A DNA stretch of 10,636 nucleotides, from assembly GCA_030607235.1 (NCBI GenBank), contig JAUWEX010000021.1, positions 1 through 10,636 of the forward strand, written 5' to 3'. The notes beneath the pieces are model-generated. The model ran no database searches. It had not been told where the DNA came from and was given only the letters and a program-made list of their open reading frames with translations. Shown one piece after another: positions 7,620 to 10,636 of this stretch (within the stretch, counting starts at the first letter, position 1; each line of letters opens with the position of its first letter). The stretch comes from Planctomycetota bacterium. Lineage in GTDB: Bacteria > Planctomycetota > B129-G9. Made by a program: the position numbers and the translations under genes.

Positions 7620-7690
7620 GCCCAAATTGTCAGCGAGTGGAAGCGAAGCGCCTCTGTCGCCGAAGGGCGACGGACAGCGAGCGGGTCTTG
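7620..7690. repeat. Repeat unit 3 (partial, about 71 bp)
   Basis: Only the first half is present, with hairpins A and B. Similarity ends after the AGCGGGTCTTG stretch, where the sequence becomes unique and runs toward the larC stop codon. Hairpin A carries one base change (CGCCTC instead of CGCTTC). Confidence 0.85.
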
Positions 7691-7717
7691 AAATCAACGC
7701 TTGCTGCCCACTTGGGT

Positions 7718-7732
7718 GCAGGCCCTGCCTGC
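7718..7732. other. Short hairpin just past the larC stop
   Basis: GCAGGC (7718-7723) and GCCTGC (7727-7732) form a perfect 6-bp stem with a 3-nt loop, 4 nt beyond the larC stop on the minus strand. It has no T-run, so it is not a convincing intrinsic terminator. It might stabilise the 3' end of the message or be another member of the neighbouring hairpin family. Confidence 0.5.
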
Positions 7733-7736
7733 CCGC

Positions 7737-8933
7737 TCACTTCTTCCTCGCAAAGGCCGCTATCGCCGCGTCGTAGACCCGCCGCAGCGCCACGCCCTTT
7801 TTCTCGGCGATGGCGCGGCAGTCCTCGAACTCCGGGCTTGCGCCGGGCCGCATATCCCGGTCGAGAGCAACCTTTACGCGCACCGCTCCCCAGCGAGTGC
7901 GCACCCTGACTATCTTTCGCTCCAGCACGCGGCGGCGTTCGATCCGCACGCGCACGCCCAGCGTGCCGGTCTCGCGGAAGAAGACCTCCTCGACCGCGGC
8001 GATTGCGTCCGGCGAACACATCGCCGAGACCGCCCACGCAGGACGATCCTTTTTCATCGCGATCGGCTCGGCCCAGGCATCCAGCGCGCCCGCGGCCAAC
8101 AGCCGCTCGATCGCCCACGCGCAGACCTCCGGCGTGATGTCGTCGACGTTGGCGGTGAGCACGGCGATTTCCTCGCCGCGCGATTTTCCGACCTCCGCCT
8201 CGCCTATGAACACGCGCAACAGGTTCGGCCGCGCGGTCGCGTCGTCGGAGTCGCCGTTGCCCGCGCCGGAACCGACCTGCGTCAGGCGCACGGGGGGCAT
8301 TGTACCAAATTCGCGGCTCAAAGTAACCATCAGCGCCGCGCCCGTCGGCGTTGTCATCTCGCGGCCTTCGTCGGCGTGCCGGACGGGAACGCCCTTGAGT
8401 ATTTCGACCGTCGCCGGAGCGGGCAGCGGCAGCCGCCCGTGGGCGCAGTCGACCCAGCCGCTCCCCAGCGAAAGCGGCGAGCAAAAAACTTCCTCCACGC
8501 CCAGCATTTCCAGCCCCGCGACCGTGCCCACCACGTCGACGATGGTGTCGAGAGCGCCGACTTCGTGGAAGTGGACTTTTTTCAAGGGCATACGGTGGAC
8601 GCGCGCCTCCGCGCGGGCCAGAGTTTTGAAAACGGCCGCGCTTTTTTTGCGGACCGACTTGCCGAGGCCGCCCTTTTCGAGTATCCGCAGGATGTCGTCG
8701 AGGTGGCGCGGGCGGGTTTCTTTTTTCGCGGGGACGACCTCGGCGCGCGTGCCGCCGATCCCGCGACGTGTGGTTTTGGAGACCTTGACCTCGACCCTGC
8801 CGATATTCAGGCCGGCGATCACGCCGAGCAGGTCTTCGCGGTGCAGCCCCGCGTCGAGCAGCGCGCCCAGCGCCATGTCGCCGCTCACGCCGCAGGAGCA
8901 GTCGAAATAAGCGATGCGTTTTATTTTCTTCAC
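7737..8933 (-). CDS. larC: LarC: nickel chelatase of the nickel-pincer nucleotide cofactor pathway (398 aa)
   Basis: LarC (formerly DUF111) inserts nickel into pyridinium-3,5-bisthiocarboxylic acid mononucleotide in a CTP-dependent step (EC 4.99.1.12), finishing the cofactor of lactate racemase and related LarA enzymes in the cytoplasm. Family motifs are present: YFDCSCGVSGDM at 9-20, HFHEVGALDT starting at His121, a GSGAGNGD glycine segment in the middle, and PEFEDC starting at Pro367 near the C-terminus. Length is normal. The Lactobacillus plantarum gene is split and needs a ribosomal frameshift, but here one uninterrupted frame encodes both parts. The start is GTG 8933, with no strong Shine-Dalgarno, 33 nt after the rhomboid stop. 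No larA, larB or larE lies in this window, so the rest of the pathway must be elsewhere or absent. Confidence 0.93.
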   Translation of the reverse strand: MKKIKRIAYFDCSCGVSGDMALGALLDAGLHREDLLGVIAGLNIGRVEVKVSKTTRRGIGGTRAEVVPAKKETRPRHLDDILRILEKGGLGKSVRKKSAAVFKTLARAEARVHRMPLKKVHFHEVGALDTIVDVVGTVAGLEMLGVEEVFCSPLSLGSGWVDCAHGRLPLPAPATVEILKGVPVRHADEGREMTTPTGAALMVTLSREFGTMPPVRLTQVGSGAGNGDSDDATARPNLLRVFIGEAEVGKSRGEEIAVLTANVDDITPEVCAWAIERLLAAGALDAWAEPIAMKKDRPAWAVSAMCSPDAIAAVEEVFFRETGTLGVRVRIERRRVLERKIVRVRTRWGAVRVKVALDRDMRPGASPEFEDCRAIAEKKGVALRRVYDAAIAAFARKK

Positions 8934-8966
8934 GGTTGGTTTCGTTTCAAAAAAGTTTCGCCGCCG

Positions 8967-10481
8967 CTACGTCCACTTGCGGTTTTTGGCGTTGACCACC
9001 TGCATCAGCCAGTACACGTAGCGGTCGTAATCCTCGACGGTGTCGAATGTCATCGGCGTCCAGTCGCCGTCGTCGACCAGCAGGCGCACGCCGCGGTTGA
9101 TCGAGATGTTGCCGCCGCGCTGCATCAGCCGCGTTACCATGCTGCGGATGTTGGATATCTGCTCGTGCGGCTCGGCGCCGGACGCGCCGGACTCGCGCAG
9201 CCTGAAGCGCGCCCACGGCTCGTACACAAACAGGTCGACCAACGCCGTCGGTTTGGCGTCGCCTTCGGCGCGAATCATCCCCGCGCACAGCAGGAAGATG
9301 TCGCGGAAGCGTCTGTTGAGGCCGTGCCCCTTCGAGTACAACGTGAAGCCGTTGTCGCTGACGATAATGTTGTCGACGGGGTGAGCGTTCGGCATGTCGA
9401 TAAGCCGCACTTTCGCCAGCGCCAGCGCCGGCACGCCGCGCTCGCGCAGTCGGCTCACGGCGTCGAGCGCCTGCGGCTCGTCGAGGTCGCGGGCCAGCAC
9501 GCCGTGCTCGCCGCGCAATCGCTCGAACACCGCGCTGAACGGCAATCCCTGCGCGGAGGCGACCGCGTCCACGACGGCCTCGGCGTTGCCGCGCCAGGGC
9601 TTGAGCGCGATGACGGTGAATTTGTGCGCGAGAACTTCGCGGGCCTGCGTAACGATGACCTTGTCTTCCCCGGGCGAGGGGCCGTAGCGGTCGAAGAGGT
9701 TGCGCTGGCGGCTGTACTGCGAATACGGATTGTGCGGCGGTGTGTGCCCCTGCGAATGCTGGAACCAGTGAAATGCGCGCGTGGCGTGGTGCCGGTCGCG
9801 TCTCGGGCCGCTGTGAAACCAGACCATCTGCGCCTTGACGATACCCACCGCCTTGAGCAAATACAACAGCCCCAGCCCGAAGGCCACGCCGCCGATGTGC
9901 GCCCAGACCGCCACGCCGCCAGCCGCGCCCGGTGTGGCGAGCAACAACTGCATCAGTATCCAGATGCCTATCGCGATCCGTGCCGGAACCAGCGTTACGC
10001 CGATGATGATGAAAAACCAGTAGAATATCTTGATACGATTCCGAGCGCACAGGATGAAGTACGCGCCCAGAACGGCCGATATCGCACCGGACGCGCCAAG
10101 CGAGGGTATAATCGAATGGATGTCGGTCGCGTAGTGCGTCAGCGTCGCGACGACGCCGGCGGCGATGTAAAACACCGCGTACCACACGTGCCCCAGGCGG
10201 TCTTCGATGTTGTCGCCCGCGATCCACAGGAACAGCATGTTGCCCCCCAGGTGCCAGAGATCGGCGTGCATGAACATCGAAGTCAAAAGCGTGTGGACGT
10301 GAAACAACGCCGGGGTAAACGCCCAGTTTTCCAAAAACGCCATATATGCCGGGATGTCCTGTGGGCCGCGCGGGTGGTACTGCAGGAAGACGTACGCGAA
10401 GACGTTTATCGCGATGAACGCGTAATTCACGTAGGGTCTCGTCGCCGGTTTCGGCTCGTCGCCAATGGGAAGGATTATCAT
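8967..10481 (-). CDS. Rhomboid intramembrane serine protease with large C-terminal soluble extension (504 aa)
   Basis: Residues 1-215 form a rhomboid core with about six membrane segments (roughly 17-35, 62-90, 98-118, 124-146, 155-180, 190-210). The active site is complete: Asn81 in HLGGN, Ser131 in LGASGA and His195 in AHIGG. Rhomboids cut membrane proteins within or next to the bilayer. After the core come a His/Arg/Gln-rich linker (about 220-275) and a soluble extension. Residues about 285-355 alternate strand and helix (FTVIALKPW, then AVVDAVASAQGLP, then ALDAVSRLRERGVPALAL), recalling the fold of the ribosomal L7/L12 C-terminal or ClpS domain. This is a resemblance only. The rest to 504 is mixed alpha/beta and unrecognised. 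ATG 10481 overlaps the upstream stop by 4 bp (ATGA), which implies translational coupling. The ribosome binding site is weak. Substrate unknown. Confidence 0.9.
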   Translation of the reverse strand: MIILPIGDEPKPATRPYVNYAFIAINVFAYVFLQYHPRGPQDIPAYMAFLENWAFTPALFHVHTLLTSMFMHADLWHLGGNMLFLWIAGDNIEDRLGHVWYAVFYIAAGVVATLTHYATDIHSIIPSLGASGAISAVLGAYFILCARNRIKIFYWFFIIIGVTLVPARIAIGIWILMQLLLATPGAAGGVAVWAHIGGVAFGLGLLYLLKAVGIVKAQMVWFHSGPRRDRHHATRAFHWFQHSQGHTPPHNPYSQYSRQRNLFDRYGPSPGEDKVIVTQAREVLAHKFTVIALKPWRGNAEAVVDAVASAQGLPFSAVFERLRGEHGVLARDLDEPQALDAVSRLRERGVPALALAKVRLIDMPNAHPVDNIIVSDNGFTLYSKGHGLNRRFRDIFLLCAGMIRAEGDAKPTALVDLFVYEPWARFRLRESGASGAEPHEQISNIRSMVTRLMQRGGNISINRGVRLLVDDGDWTPMTFDTVEDYDRYVYWLMQVVNAKNRKWT

Positions 10482-10636
10482 TTCGAGGTCTCTTCGCCCT
10501 TTGAGCGCAATTCGAGTATGAGATTTATCTCGCCGACCTGGATGCCGGTGCGCCGCGATATCTCCAGCGCGACCAGCCCCTCGTCGGACAGCGCGTAGAC
10601 CCTGGCGTGCCTGGGCGAGATCGGCGCGCGGTCGAC
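10478..10636 (-). CDS. C-terminal end of a gene with a helix-turn-helix-like domain (partial, 52 codons)
   Basis: The frame is open from the right edge of the window to TGA at 10480-10478, so the 5' part is missing. The visible end reads YALSDEGLVALEISRRTG and then GEINLILELRSKGEE, a short two- or three-helix unit in which EISRRTG fits the turn of a helix-turn-helix. The pattern of a Leu-rich helix, EI-R-TG, then GEI-LIL-LR is like the C-terminal unit of DUF2802/DUF6115-type proteins (SwrB-like), which usually have an N-terminal membrane anchor and coiled coil. That part cannot be seen here. The stop overlaps the rhomboid start codon by 4 bp, so the two are very likely co-translated. Confidence 0.7.
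   Translation of the reverse strand, partial: VDRAPISPRHARVYALSDEGLVALEISRRTGIQVGEINLILELRSKGEETSK

Larger units (their letters stand above)
7241..7690. repeat. Hairpin-mosaic tandem repeat (one degenerate, two full, one partial unit)
   Basis: The anchor GCCCAAATTG starts units at 7311, 7461 and 7620, giving unit lengths of 150 and 159 bp plus a partial third unit to about 7690. Units are nearly identical apart from one swapped module. Each contains short perfect hairpins. Hairpin A is GAAGCG/CGCTTC with a 3-nt loop (7331-7345, 7481-7495, 7640-7654). Hairpin B is GTCGCC/GGCGAC with a GAAG loop (7347-7362, 7497-7512, 7656-7671). Hairpin D is GCGGAG/CTCCGC with a GCT loop (7409-7423, 7568-7582). 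Hairpin C, TCCGCC/GGCGGA, occurs at 7523-7537 in unit 2. It also occurs at 7242-7256 in a decayed leading unit, and is replaced by a short GCGGGT-containing stretch in units 1 and 3. The form resembles REP/BIME-type intergenic repeats. No transposase is nearby. Confidence 0.9.
7168..7736. other. 569-bp intergenic region between larC and the second cluster
   Basis: No believable gene lies here. Frames stay open on both strands across it, but they only read through the tandem repeat and have no supporting start signals or family likeness. The region holds the hairpin tandem array (about 7241-7690), a separate 6-bp/3-nt hairpin at 7718-7732 and, near 7186-7215, an AT-richer stretch that should carry the promoter for the second cluster, although I cannot pick clear -35 and -10 boxes. 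Confidence 0.8.

Noticed and set aside
7311..7690. CRISPR array
   Set aside because: The repeats are 150-159 bp long and directly adjacent, with no short repeat/unique spacer alternation and no cas genes nearby.
7718..7732. Intrinsic terminator after larC
   Set aside because: The 6-bp stem has no following T-run on the minus strand, so termination here is not supported by sequence alone.
7701..10598. Plus-strand open frame of 965 codons opposite larC and the rhomboid gene
   Set aside because: It lies antisense to two genes with clear family motifs, is rich in Arg, Ala, His and Val, and shows no domain or signal. It is typical of GC-rich antisense shadow frames.

Overview
All eight convincing genes lie on the minus strand. 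GC-rich coding DNA, secreted HEAT and TPR proteins, and two small zinc-binding proteins of a kind I associate with planctomycetes suggest an uncultured member of Planctomycetota or a close relative. The taxon is inferred from protein character only. No 16S rRNA or other marker gene is present.

Layout, in transcription order from the right edge (10636) to the left. (1) A first cluster starts with the last 52 codons of a gene ending in a small helix-turn-helix-like domain. It overlaps by 4 bp a rhomboid intramembrane protease that carries a C-terminal soluble extension of about 265 residues. A single-ORF larC (nickel chelatase for the lactate-racemase nickel-pincer cofactor) follows after 33 nt. 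(2) A 569-bp non-coding stretch (7168-7736) holds a 150/159-bp tandem array built from short perfect hairpins (6-bp stems, 3- or 4-nt loops). (3) A second cluster of five genes follows: a 73-aa Cys-rich protein, a 168-aa zinc-ribbon protein, a 997-aa secreted TPR protein with a central HExxH metallopeptidase domain, a 696-aa HEAT-containing protein with an unidentified alpha/beta C-terminal region, and a 346-aa secreted HEAT-repeat protein. The last two overlap by one base (TGATG), and the cluster ends in a strong intrinsic terminator at 89-118.

The last three proteins of the second cluster have export-type N-termini (weakest for the middle one) and are built from protein-protein interaction repeats. 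Only the TPR protein carries a visible catalytic motif. A plausible but unproven reading is an envelope or periplasmic assembly of a scaffolded metalloprotease with two HEAT partners. The most unusual items are the TPR/HExxH/TPR protein with its HEAT partners, the soluble extension on the rhomboid, and the mosaic hairpin array. I do not see a complete known defence, CRISPR, prophage or transposon system.
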